Positions 24,560 through 33,621 of a DNA stretch of 64,000 nt are shown here, piece after piece. The stretch lies in NCBI GenBank assembly GCA_021234155.1, contig JAJEKV010000223.1, forward strand, positions 186,001-250,000, written 5' to 3'. Origin of the DNA: Isoetes taiwanensis (lineage: Eukaryota > Streptophyta > Lycopodiopsida > Isoetales > Isoetaceae). The notes under the pieces are model-generated. The model was not told the origin of the DNA. It was given only the letters and a program-made list of their open reading frames with translations, and made no database searches. The translations under genes were made by a program, and so were the position numbers. Every line of letters begins with the position of its first letter. Position 1 is the first letter of the stretch.

Positions 24560-26000
24560 TTTAAGTGCGGCTTCATTCGCTACGTGTTGATGCTCGCAGG
24601 AATCTTGGATGCCATAGCCCAATGCTTCACTGAATCTTGCACTGCCATAGCCATGGAAGCAGATGCCGCGATTGGAAAAGCCTGAAAATGTCTAGCGAAT
24701 GCCAAAAAATGATGGATTATGCATCGAATGAAGAATTTGGGAATTTAGATCTGCACAGCATTTACACGACACGCCTGTTTGCATTGATTCAAGCTGGAGC
24801 TCCTCTACTACAGGGCGGCGGCATTGGAATCTGGTATGGTATTAATTTCAAGGGATGCAAGTGGGTTACAGAGACACTTGGACGTGCAGTGCAAAACGCG
24901 TGTTGCCGGATAGATCTCTGTGACTGGGCGAGGAGAGCACACCTGTTTAGGGCTTTGGTCGAGCCGGTGCTGCTATATGGGGTGGAGGTTTGGGGCCCAG
25001 CAGTTAGCAAAAACACGTGGGATAGGTTGGAAAGGGTGCAGAAAGCTTTCTTGACATATAGCTTGGGAGTGAAGGACACCGCATCGTGTCATTTTGTTGT
25101 ATGAGACGGGGTTCGCCTTTACAAAGATTCGCTATGCGCAGCATCTTACTTGCTTCCATAAGGTGGATGGGATGGATGAGCATCGCTTGCCCCCACAGCC
25201 GTGTTGTTGTTAACGGGGCCCCCCCGGCCGACGAGGGTATGGCACGAAAGTAATCGTAAGGGATGGTTTAGGAGGTGGTCTATGGATTACCAACGGATGG
25301 TGGCAACCGCGCATTCGATGCGCCTTAATGGGCAATTGGATGCGCCTATCTTTGCCACCCATGGGATGCCTCTACTCTTGCAAAGCCCAAGACGAGCACT
25401 ATCACGCCGATTAATCCCCGCCTTGAGCATGGACCCCATCGGTATTTTGAAAGCACACATCTCTCGTGGAAGAAACGGAGAGCTATTGCTGCCATAAGGA
25501 CGGGTTCCCATTACCTGGCGAATTGAAACAGTCATTTTGGGGTGAATGGCGGGCACGGGATCCCCTGGGAGGAGAGGATATGTCGGTGTTGTGAGATGCA
25601 CGTGATAGAGGATGAGCACCATGCCCTCCCGGGCCATTGCCCAAAGATATGCCCATGTCCGAAAGCAAAGGCACACCGATCTTAGATGCTCGACACATCG
25701 CTACATCGGGTTACTCGCATCACCTATGGTAGCCGACCGGGAGCTTATATCGGGCAGATTTCGGGCCGCCGACTTGCTCTTGAGGGGCATGGTACTTGAG
25801 AGCCTATTTTGTTAGGGTTTTTCCTCCCAAGTGGGGGTTTTTTCATCCCGGTAGTAGGGTTCTACTGTACAGTTACATTGTTTGTTTTTGGTGTTGGGGT
25901 TTTTGGCTTTTTTGCCTGTATCTCTGCATGTACCGTCTCATAGGCCTCTAGCCTCCGTGGACGTTAAAATAAACTTCCTTCCTTCCTTCCTTCCTTCCTT
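24560..26000 (+). pseudogene. LINE ORF2 C-terminal relic with (TTCC)n tail
   Basis: Frame 24,637-25,104 contains RAHLFRALVEPVLLYGVEVW and WDRLERVQKAFL, the segment after the RT palm in non-LTR elements; downstream frames (25,201-25,815) are interrupted. The 3' UTR ends with the stem AGGC-CTCTA-GCCT, then CCGTGGACGTTAAAATAAA and a TTCC tail to about 26,000. It is GC-richer than its surroundings. It abuts the next LINE directly. Confidence 0.7.
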
Positions 26001-26489
26001 TTGTTCCTCTAAGCAAATGCAAATTAATGTAAATAAATAAAAAATTATGGTGTTTGGCGGCAAGGATTTCACTATATTTACAGTGGGCGGTGCTCCTTTG
26101 CAAAGGGTAACAGAATATAAATATCTTGGGATTGATATGACATGTAATTACAGATGGACAAGGGCGGCTCAGAAACGCGCTTCAGGAGGATTGCGGGCCT
26201 TTTATAATATGATTTATCAATGTAGGCTTAATAATTTTGAACATTGGAAGTTACGAAGATTGCTTTTTGGAGTTCAAGTGAAACCAGTTATTCTATATGG
26301 TAGCCCAATATGGAGCCCTGGGTTATCCCGAAAATGCTGGAATGACATTGAGAATGTGCAGAAGTGGCTTTTATTAAGTGAGCTTGGTGCAAAGCCACAA
26401 ACTCCATATTGCATGATGTTGGCTGAGACAGGCATGTTACCCTTAGAAGTGGAAGCCCTATGCAGAACAATAACTTTTGTTAATAGGGT

Positions 26490-26799
26490 CAGTGATGACT
26501 TTATCATCCTCTAGCTGCTTCTAAACTATAGAAATGGTGGCGATTGTTTCCTATTTTTCCAACATTTTTATAAAAACGAATTTAGTAGAATTGGATGTTT
26601 TACCATAAAATTGAGGTTTTTATTGTAAAATGTCCATTAATTTGGCGAATTTACTATAATTGAGATGCAATATTATCAAACTTTGGCGATTTTATGAAGT
26701 TCTTTAGCGTATGCATCCTAGTAAACTATCGAATCCAGATTTTAAGAAATAGTAAAATATAGCAACTTTACGAAGTTTCACACCTTAAAGTCATCACTG
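26490..26799. mobile_element. 310-bp hAT-type MITE
   Basis: The termini CAGTGATGACTTTA and TAAAGTCATCACTG are perfect 14-bp inverted repeats flanked by the 8-bp duplication AATAGGGT (26,482-26,489 and 26,800-26,807). Removing the MITE and one duplication restores the LINE reading frame. No coding capacity. Confidence 0.93.
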
Positions 26800-27455
26800 A
26801 ATAGGGTTCTCACAATGGAAGTGGATAGATTTCCTCGCCTAGCCCTCGAGCAATCCAAGGATAAGGGGTGGTATTGTGGAGTGAGAAAATGGAGTACCAA
26901 GTGGCTTGGACAAAATGTGTGGCCGGATTCAACTAAGTACAAAGAAGTTTATGGGGAGGTGAAGGCTTGTGTCCTGAAGGAAATGTGGAAGCTTGAACCT
27001 GACGGAGATGTTAAAAAAAGGTTCTATCTTGATGATATAAATATCTAGCATTATAACAGGGGGTTACTTTTGTATTTTTGTACGTTTTTTACTAAGGTTT
27101 TACTATGATTTTGTGGTGTATTTCAATTAACGTACTAATGCGTACATCTAGAGTGCGCATATGCTTTCATTGTTTTTTATGGCACTTAGACAATGGTCTA
27201 ACCCCTTGAAAAAAAAAATGTAATATATTGAAAAAAAATAAAATGGAATATGGCATGCAAGGCTCGAGAGGTGTTACTTTAGGGTTCTTCTGGAATTAGG
27301 GTTCACCTGGAAAGACCTCTGCCGTTGAAGCTCTGCAACACTAACAAGTTTCGAATTTCATCCTCTCTTGATGGGCTTGAGTTTTCATCAGGCAAATCCT
27401 TATAACAGATCCGAGAAGTTAATGTCTTGCTTAATGTATCCCATTGTTTTTGCAG

Positions 27456-27593
27456 AGCACACAGGGTTGGAACTTGCAGGGATTTCAGGGCTGTGACAAG
27501 CTATATGACCCTTTTTATGCAAGGACAGATGTAGATGTGTTTAAGACAGCTTTACAGAATTCTAAAAGGGCTTCGGGGTGGCTGCTTCCATGA
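27456..27593 (+). pseudogene. captured exon of unknown gene
   Basis: After a polypyrimidine-TGCAG acceptor an open exon reads STQGWNLQGFQGCDKLYDPF and on to GWLLP-stop. I do not recognise the family. It is the first fragment of the block. Confidence 0.4.
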
Positions 27594-27959
27594 TCTATGC
27601 GATATAGAGAATTTATAAATTTAAGGGCAGTTAGTTTCCTCTACATTTCATAGAGAACGTCTTATGATATACATAGTAGGCCATTGCCAACGCATAATGC
27701 TCTCGCCATAGCTGCATATAGGCGATGTGCAAGGGGAAAATTGTAAATCACCATCAATTTCACCGGGCCAAGTAGGAAATAGATGTCTGCGCAGAGGGTA
27801 CACCGCTTTGATGCCAACGCTTCTTCCGCTAGTTATATTAAGAGATTTATATGTTAATTAAAATATGGTACCCAAATATGGTTCGCACAAGACATGTGGA
27901 TCTTTTAAGATAGTCAGCATGTGCCCCGATTCATCCTCTTGGTTTCCGTGTCTTTCGAA

Positions 27960-28390
27960 TTAACATTTGACTCGAGACCGGATATCAGCAAAAGTGCTTT
28001 GGAAGTCCTTTTCAACACCTTACATGATCATGGACACTGTTTTTCCCCGGTCGTGGAATAACATTTTTACTCCATCATTTTTCCTATTTTTGATCATGTG
28101 CGTTATGCCATAAGGCAGCAGGATTTTAATATGGAACAGCAGCAGGGAATTGATTCTTGGCATTATAACACGTGTGTCCTAGCTTTGCATTTTGTGCTGG
28201 ATTTGTACCCGAAATTTTACGTTGCAGTTCATGCTTCATTAGAAAAAATGCTACGTCTTCTGGTTCAATTTATCAAGCGACCTCATGAAAATTTGGCTGG
28301 CATATGTATAGCATCTTTAGTACAGTTGGTTGGCAAAATAGGGCATCACTTTAGAGATGAGGATTGGGAGCTTGTTGTGTCAGCTTATTA
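27960..28390 (+). pseudogene. BIG-type ARF-GEF fragment (C-terminal HEAT region)
   Basis: The translation LTFDSRPDISKSALEVLFNT, LHDHGHCF, then after a +1 shift IFPIFDHVRYAI, then VQFIKRPHENLAGICIASLV matches the conserved region downstream of the Sec7 domain in BIG/brefeldin-A-inhibited ARF-GEFs, which activate ARF GTPases at the trans-Golgi. A second shift near 27,958 separates WFPCLS. The Sec7 catalytic domain is absent, so this is a dead fragment. It lies directly upstream of the SULTR exons, with no space for the rest of either gene. Confidence 0.8.
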
Positions 28391-28432
28391 TGCTTACCGA
28401 TTCTTACAAATCTGACAGCAGATAGGCTAGCA

Positions 28433-28881
28433 AGGAAATGTTTTTCCCTGATGACCCATTCCGTCAGTTCAAAAATCAGTCCAAACACAGACAATTCATC
28501 CTGGGAATGCAGTACATATTTTCTATCCTCCAGTGGGGACCATCATACAAACTTAGTGATTTCAAATTCGACCTTGTCTCTGGCCTCACCATTGCCAGCC
28601 TTGCAATTCCTCAGGTTCTTTTTCGCTCATCAACTCTCACGTCATTTTAATACCTTCCTTTTATTTTATTTTCAGTTTCTCTTTTGCTTTTGCTTGCAGG
28701 GAATTGCCTATGCAAGACTCGCAAATTTGCCACTGCTCCTTGGCCTCTGTAAGTATGCTTGTGCAAGAATGCATGTTTTATAGATTAAACGGTTTTATTT
28801 TTTTGCCCCCCCAGATTCCAACTTCTTGTCTCCACTCTTGTACGCTATTTTCGGGAGTTCCAGGAACATTGCTATTGGATG
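28433..28881 (+). pseudogene. SULTR sulfate transporter fragment (N-terminal exons)
   Basis: Exon 28,433-28,614 encodes FFPDDPFRQFKNQSKHRQFI and FDLVSGLTIASLAIPQ, the cytosolic N-terminus and first membrane segment of plant sulfate/proton symporters. Exon 28,700-28,748 encodes GIAYARLANLPLLLGL. The exon from 28,813 encodes SNFLSPLLYAIFGSSRNIAIG. Introns are bounded by GT-AG and phases match, so the reading frame continues across all three. It then passes without a stop into PPR sequence. Later membrane segments and the STAS domain are missing. Confidence 0.85.
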
Positions 28882-29311
28882 CGATATTTTTGTTGGTAAT
28901 GCTCACGTTGACATGTATAACAAACACGGATGCTTAGGAGCAGCACATGAGGTTTTTAATAGAATCTATATATGTGATCGTGCAACTTGGAATGCGATGA
29001 TTTTAGGATATGTTCAGGCAGGATATTGCTGTGAAGCATTTGATCTTTTTAAAGTAATGAATGCGAAAGCAAATGAAATAACATTTATTGCCATTCTTTG
29101 TGCTTTGTACTCAGATGGCAGCCCTTTTGAAAAAGGGAGACAAGTTCATGCGGATATTTTAGAAGCTGGATATGAAATTGATGTTTTTCTTGGAAGTACA
29201 ATTGTTGACATGTATGCCAAGGCAGGGAGCATGCGCGATGCAGAAGAAGTATTTAGGAAGCTTCCAAAACGAGTCTTAGTACTATGGAATGCACTGATAG
29301 CAAGCCTTTGA
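28882..29311 (+). pseudogene. PPR protein fragment fused to SULTR exon
   Basis: The frame begins directly after SULTR IAIG with CDIFVGNAHVDMYNK and continues with VFNRIYICDRATWNAMILGY, GRQVHADILEAGYEIDVFLG and TIVDMYAKAGSMRDAEEVF. These are P, L and S repeats of a plant organelle PPR protein, which bind RNA for editing or splicing. It stops at 29,309-29,311 after LIASL. About four repeats remain and no E/DYW tail. The open frame from the SULTR exon is unbroken, so a chimeric transcript is possible. Confidence 0.85.
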
Positions 29312-29453
29312 TAGAAAGCCTTTGCCCAACATGGACAGGGGAAGGATGCCCATGTATGACAAGTTCGTTGCATTTAGTTTGTAAGAACATTTGTTTTAAA
29401 ATACATGGTAACTTATAGGTGTTGGAAGATTTTTTCTTCTTAATTTATAAACT

Positions 29454-29766
29454 AGGCACTGGATGATGCATTGATGGCCAATAATTATGTAAGTCATTTC
29501 TTGATTTGCAGGATGACATCCGAAGGGAGGCTCAAACAATGAGCCTCATTAATCATCCCAATGTTGTAAAGTCGTATTGTTCATTTGTTGTAGACTGTAA
29601 CCTTTGGGTGGTTATGCCATATATGGCTGGAGGCTCATGTCTGCACATAATGAAGGTAGCATACCCAGATCGTTTTGAGGAGACTATTATTGCCACATTT
29701 TTAAAAGAATCTTTAAAAGCTTTGGAGTACCTTCATCGACATGGACATATTCATCGTGATGTTAAG
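29454..29766 (+). pseudogene. STE20-like kinase fragment (subdomains III-VIB)
   Basis: Exon 29,512-29,766 follows a TTGCAG acceptor and encodes DIRREAQTMSLINHPNVVKS, WVVMPYMAGGSCLHIMK and EYLHRHGHIHRDVK before a GTGATC donor. This matches the STE20/GCK-like kinases related to BLUS1. A short upstream exon (about 29,454-29,490) ends at GTAAGT. The ATP-binding Lys/Gly loop and the activation segment are absent, so no activity is expected. Confidence 0.8.
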
Positions 29767-30392
29767 GTGATCCATTGGAATGCAGGGAATTCAGATTACA
29801 AAATGTACTCATAGTTGTTTGCAATGAAAATAATTTGTTTGTCTTGATGTTATTATGCTTTTTAATAATTAATATTTAGGCTCGTAAAGTTTTCCTATGT
29901 TTGTTTTAGTAAAATTTTTTAATATAACAATCAACACACAACTATCATTAACATTATTAACACAAACCATTGCATTTAACACATTTAAATTAAAATCCCC
30001 CTTAAACCCCCTTTGGTTTGGGTTACGTAGGGCAGCGAGAGCCTCAAAAATATATTTACAATACATGTATAAAATTAACACCATTAAGTACATTCTCTCA
30101 AACCTTATAGTATTTTGCAAACCTTAATATACAGTATACAAAAACTTGTACATGCATACCCCACAAACGAGGATCGCTATGTACGGTCCAGATCTTGGAA
30201 TAAACAGAAACATCACCAGAAAGAACCGCATGTTAATTTCTCAGTTGCGGTTATCATCGCATCACCTATATGCTGAAACAGGTAGATGGAATGGAACACC
30301 TCGTAATGAGAGATTTTGCCTAGGATGCCTAGACCTGAAGTTGAAACAGAGAACCACGTATTTCTGGAATGTTCAGCTTATGAGAATATTAG

Positions 30393-30709
30393 TGTCGAGA
30401 TATATGATATCGAGATCACCATCTTGCTGCTAGACGTGATGTCACAGCACTGACAACACTCAGCACATAGGTGCTGACTAAGCACTTATCAGCACTAAGC
30501 ACCGACCTAACTAAGTAACGGCAGTTATTTAGTGGGCGGTGGTTGAACGACTAATACTATTCTTAGTATCACCGTTTTGTTTATATCATTGTACTTCATG
30601 TATTGATACAACATTGAATACAATTCCAATTTGCCTTTGTTTTGGGAGCTTGCGCTCTCGGATATTGGTGTGCATCCCCTTCTCTCCCCTTCTTGGTGCA
30701 ACCTTGACA
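30393..30709 (+). repeat. 5' LTR of TR-GAG element
   Basis: 317 bp, starts TGTCGAGATATATG and ends CAACCTTGACA. It is followed at once by the primer-binding site. Confidence 0.95.
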
Positions 30710-30721
30710 TGGTATCAGAGC
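30710..30721 (+). other. primer-binding site (tRNA-iMet)
   Basis: TGGTATCAGAGC directly after the 5' LTR is the usual plant LTR-retrotransposon site, complementary to the 3' end of initiator methionine tRNA. Confidence 0.95.
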
Positions 30722-30759
30722 ACTAGGTGTGCTGAGATTGATTCAAGATCAACACAGCA

Positions 30760-31764
30760 ATGGAGAAGGATGCAAGCTACAACCAGATTACCTTCCTTGG
30801 CGGTCATGCGATTCATATCTTTGACGACACAGGTTTCCAGCAATGGAAAAACGGAATGATCTTCATTCTCAAGGATGAAGGAGTTTAGGGAATTGTCAAT
30901 GGCCAAGAACCTACACCGGATGCCAAGAATATTGCTGATTTGCATGCTTGGCAGCGCCGAGATGACAAGGCAATGGCATATATCGGGCTCTCTTTAGCTG
31001 ACTCTATCCTTAATGAGTTCCAGCAAGAGAATAGCCACGATTTGTGGCATGCTCTCATTGAGAAGCATGACCAAAAGACCCATATGATTGGGCATTTGCA
31101 TGCTGAAACGGCAAATATGCGCTGGGAAGAGACCGAGAGTCTTGACCAAGACCGTATGAAGCATGTTTTCCAGCAGATTGAAGCTTTTGGAGAAGAACAT
31201 CAGATCTCACAATCGATGCAACTATTTTTCTTCCTCAGGTCATTACCTAATGCATTTTATTCTTTGTGCAGCAGCTTCATGCAAGACAAAGATATGGGCT
31301 TCCATCAAGCAATCACTTCTATTAAGGAGGAGATCATGATGAGGCTAGATGCAGGTAAAGATAATCATGCCACTCTCTTTGCAGCAGGGCATTCAAAGAC
31401 TCAATCTATCCTAAATGGGGATGAGTACGATGAGGAGGAGAAGCACATTGGCAGCAGATTATCTCTTCCTATTAAGCATGAAGTAGTGGATTTAGATCCT
31501 TCTGCTTTCTGGATATCAGACGATGCAGTAGCACCCAATAAATGGATGCCAATTTCTGATATTCCAGCACCTTCCAAGCAAGGATTAATAGATACCTCAG
31601 CCATTGAGCTAGGATATCTTAATGTGGCCTTCGTCTCCCCATTTTCAGGCAATGTAGCAACACTTCATCAAGTGGCATTCATTTCTGATAGCACTTCCAA
31701 CACTTCCAGCACCTATTATGGCACTCAACTCTTTTCTGGTTCCAGATCAAGGAGGAGACCTTAA
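30760..31764 (+). pseudogene. Copia-type gag (UBN2/DUF4219-like) with early stop
   Basis: From ATG at 30,760 the frame runs to 31,764 but codon 43 (30,886) is TAG. Residues around the N-terminus (GGHAIHIFDDTGFQQWKNGM) and the middle (HDLWHALIEKHDQKTHMIG, FLRSLPNAFYSLCSSFM) match the capsid domain of Copia gag. No CCHC knuckle is seen. The C-terminal third is acidic and probably spacer. An overlapping open frame at 31,718-32,047 has no known domain. Confidence 0.8.
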
Positions 31765-32122
31765 TTCACTTGATTGTGAAGGAGTTGAATATGCATCATA
31801 TATGATCATGATTCCAAAGCAAGGAGGAGTAGTTGACTCTTTACTTCTAGCAACACTTGATCAAGGTCAAACGAAGGTACTAAGGTTTGATTTTCATGGA
31901 GAATTTCAACCTAGCATTGTTGGAGTAGCTGCATTTATGGTTCCTGATACAGTGGTTGATCAGCAGGTCTATTTACCTATCAGAGAGAATAAAGCTGATC
32001 TCTTCATGCAAACTTGGTTTTTGAGCCTTTCAGATGACCCTGATTAAGCGACAGTCTTGACCAAGATTCAGATCTTATCTCCAGGAGGAGGAGGCTGAGC
32101 ATGGAGATGGCGATCTCTCATC

Positions 32123-32131
32123 AAGGAGGAG
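32123..32131 (+). other. polypurine tract of TR-GAG element
   Basis: AAGGAGGAG lies directly before the 3' LTR and would prime plus-strand synthesis. Confidence 0.8.
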
Positions 32132-32447
32132 TGTCGAGATATATGATATCGAGATCACCATCTTGCTACTAGACGTGATGTCACAGCACTGACAGCACTC
32201 AGCACATAGGTGCTGACTAAGCACTTATCAGCACTAAGCACCGACCTAACTAAGTAACGGCAGTTATTAGTGGGCGGTGGTTGAACGGTTAATATTATTC
32301 TTAGTATCACCGTTTTGTTTATATCATTGTACTTCATGTATTGATACAACATTGAATACAATTCATTTTTGCCTTTGTTTTGGGAGCTTGCGCTCTCGGA
32401 TATCAGTGTGCATCCCCTTCTCTCCCTTTCTTGGTGCAACCTTGACA
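32132..32447 (+). repeat. 3' LTR of TR-GAG element
   Basis: 316 bp, nearly identical to the 5' LTR; one base shorter at a TTATTTAG/TTATTAG difference. Confidence 0.95.
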
Positions 32448-32690
32448 ATTAGAACCAAATATGATATACAGAGACAGACCTTGAGAGAGATACTAGAAAT
32501 ACCTGCACATAAGTTAAGTGCTTATCTTAGGGATGTTTGGATGGAGCGTACAGACATTATAAACTTATTTAATCCTATGGATAGTTTTGATATTTCAGGT
32601 GCTTCGGATTGAGTGCCTATATTACATTGCATTTTGTTTGCCATAGAGGCCTGGGGGCCTAAATGGCTTGATAAATAAATTAAATTAAAT

Positions 32691-33031
32691 ATAAAGTCTA
32701 GATTTCCTTTTTTTTTTCTTTTTGGATTCCCTGTTTGTTAAGGGGCAATTCGTTAAGGAGAGGGTGGATTTCGATATCAAGGGGTAAATCCTAGGCATAT
32801 CTAATGATCTAATGGCCACAATTATGGTTCTTTTTCCAGCGGCAAAAAATTATTTGGCCTTTTCTATGTGATAGGTGGGCCTAGGGTTCTTGGTTTTTTA
32901 GATGCCCAAAAAGTTTCAAGGTCCATCTGAGAACTCATTTTTGCCCTAAAATTTTAATAATCAAACCATACATTCCATTTTATTTTATTTTATAAAGTGT
33001 TTTATTCAGTTATTTTTAGCAGGTTTCTGGA
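32691..33031. other. no feature seen
   Basis: AT-rich sequence between the LINE tail and a GC-richer stretch; nothing recognised. Confidence 0.5.
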
Positions 33032-33047
33032 CTATATAGACCACAAG

Positions 33048-33362
33048 CTAAATCTGGCCATAATTTCTGCGGCTTCCTTTGCAAGCAACCCATAGACGTG
33101 GTCTGTTGGAAATGTGATGTTGGTTTGGGCTTGGCTCCATCGGGCCCTCCCTCTCGGTCCCGTCCGGTTGGGCTGTCTTTGTGGTGGTGCCTTGCTCGTG
33201 TTTCTGTTGCCCCATTGGATCTCGTTTGGCTTGTTCATGGCAGTTGGTTCCACTCCATTTGGCACCTTTGTGGCCTCGTGCCAGATTGCTGGCCTTGTCG
33301 TAGTTGGTGGCCCCTGCCAGATTGCTGGCCTTGTCGTAGTTGGTGGCCCCTGCTTTCGCCAT
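33048..33362 (-). other. open frame of unknown origin with 36-bp duplication
   Basis: A 104-residue minus-strand frame begins MAKAGATNYDKASNLAGATN; the repeated GATNYDKASNLA comes from a 36-bp direct repeat at about 33,288-33,353. It ends ITFPTDHVYGLLAKEAAEIM-like in the neighbouring frame. It is rich in Gln, Pro and basic residues, as in transposon gag or ORF1 linkers. No certain family. Confidence 0.25.
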
Positions 33363-33477
33363 AATTCATAGGCCTTGGATGGTTAGAGATGTGCTTTTAC
33401 CCTCTTTGTGTTGAGAATGGCAGCGGAACCTCTTTCACCAACCATGCTGGAGTTCCAGATGCACACAAACTCGAGAT

Positions 33478-33557
33478 GTAATGATTAATAGGGACAGTTG
33501 GGGACGTTCATATTTCATTGTCAGAGGTGAAATTCATAGATTTACGAAAGACGAACT

Positions 33558-33621
<64 letters not shown>

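Larger units (their letters stand above)
27046..30145 (+). mobile_element. insertion carrying at least five gene fragments
   Basis: This ~3.1-kb block interrupts the LINE reading frame between KKRFYLDDIN and RIAMYGPDLG. All recognised fragments lie on the plus strand and keep introns, a pattern usual for gene-capturing Helitrons and also seen in Pack-type elements. I could not find convincing Helitron or TIR termini. AATAT occurs at both edges, weak support for a 5-bp duplication. The first ~190 bp (to about 27,235) resembles a LINE 3' end: a GAC-AATG-GTC stem and an A-rich tail. Positions 29,815-30,145 hold nothing recognised. Confidence 0.65.
30393..32447 (+). mobile_element. TR-GAG retrotransposon, 2,055 bp, complete
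   Basis: Two LTRs (30,393-30,709 and 32,132-32,447) begin TG and end CA. The target duplication ATTAG is perfect (30,388-30,392 and 32,448-32,452). The primer-binding site matches initiator Met tRNA, and a purine tract precedes the 3' LTR. Only a Copia-like gag is encoded; protease, integrase and RT are absent, so it would depend on an autonomous partner. The LTRs differ at roughly a dozen positions by my count, which implies a fairly recent insertion. Confidence 0.95.
26001..32690 (+). pseudogene. LINE ORF2 C-terminus split by three insertions
   Basis: The coding pieces are 26,047-26,489 (VTEYKYLGIDM, VQVKPVILYGSPIWSPG, ETGMLPLEVEAL), 26,800-27,045 (WSTKWLGQNVWPDSTKYKE, KKRFYLDDIN), 30,146-30,392 (TRKNRMLISQLRLSSHHLY, CLGC zinc residues) and 32,448-32,600 (YLRDVWMERTDIINLF). 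They read as one protein once the MITE, the gene-fragment block and the TR-GAG element are left out. A stop lies just upstream of 26,047. The 3' UTR has a stem AGGCC-TGGGG-GGCCT-like (32,646-32,665) and a TAAATTAAAT tail. Confidence 0.8.

Noticed and set aside
27046-30145. Canonical Helitron ends on the gene-fragment block
   Set aside because: TC is possible on the left (27,046) but no hairpin with CTRR is present on the right; nor is there a matching TIR pair.
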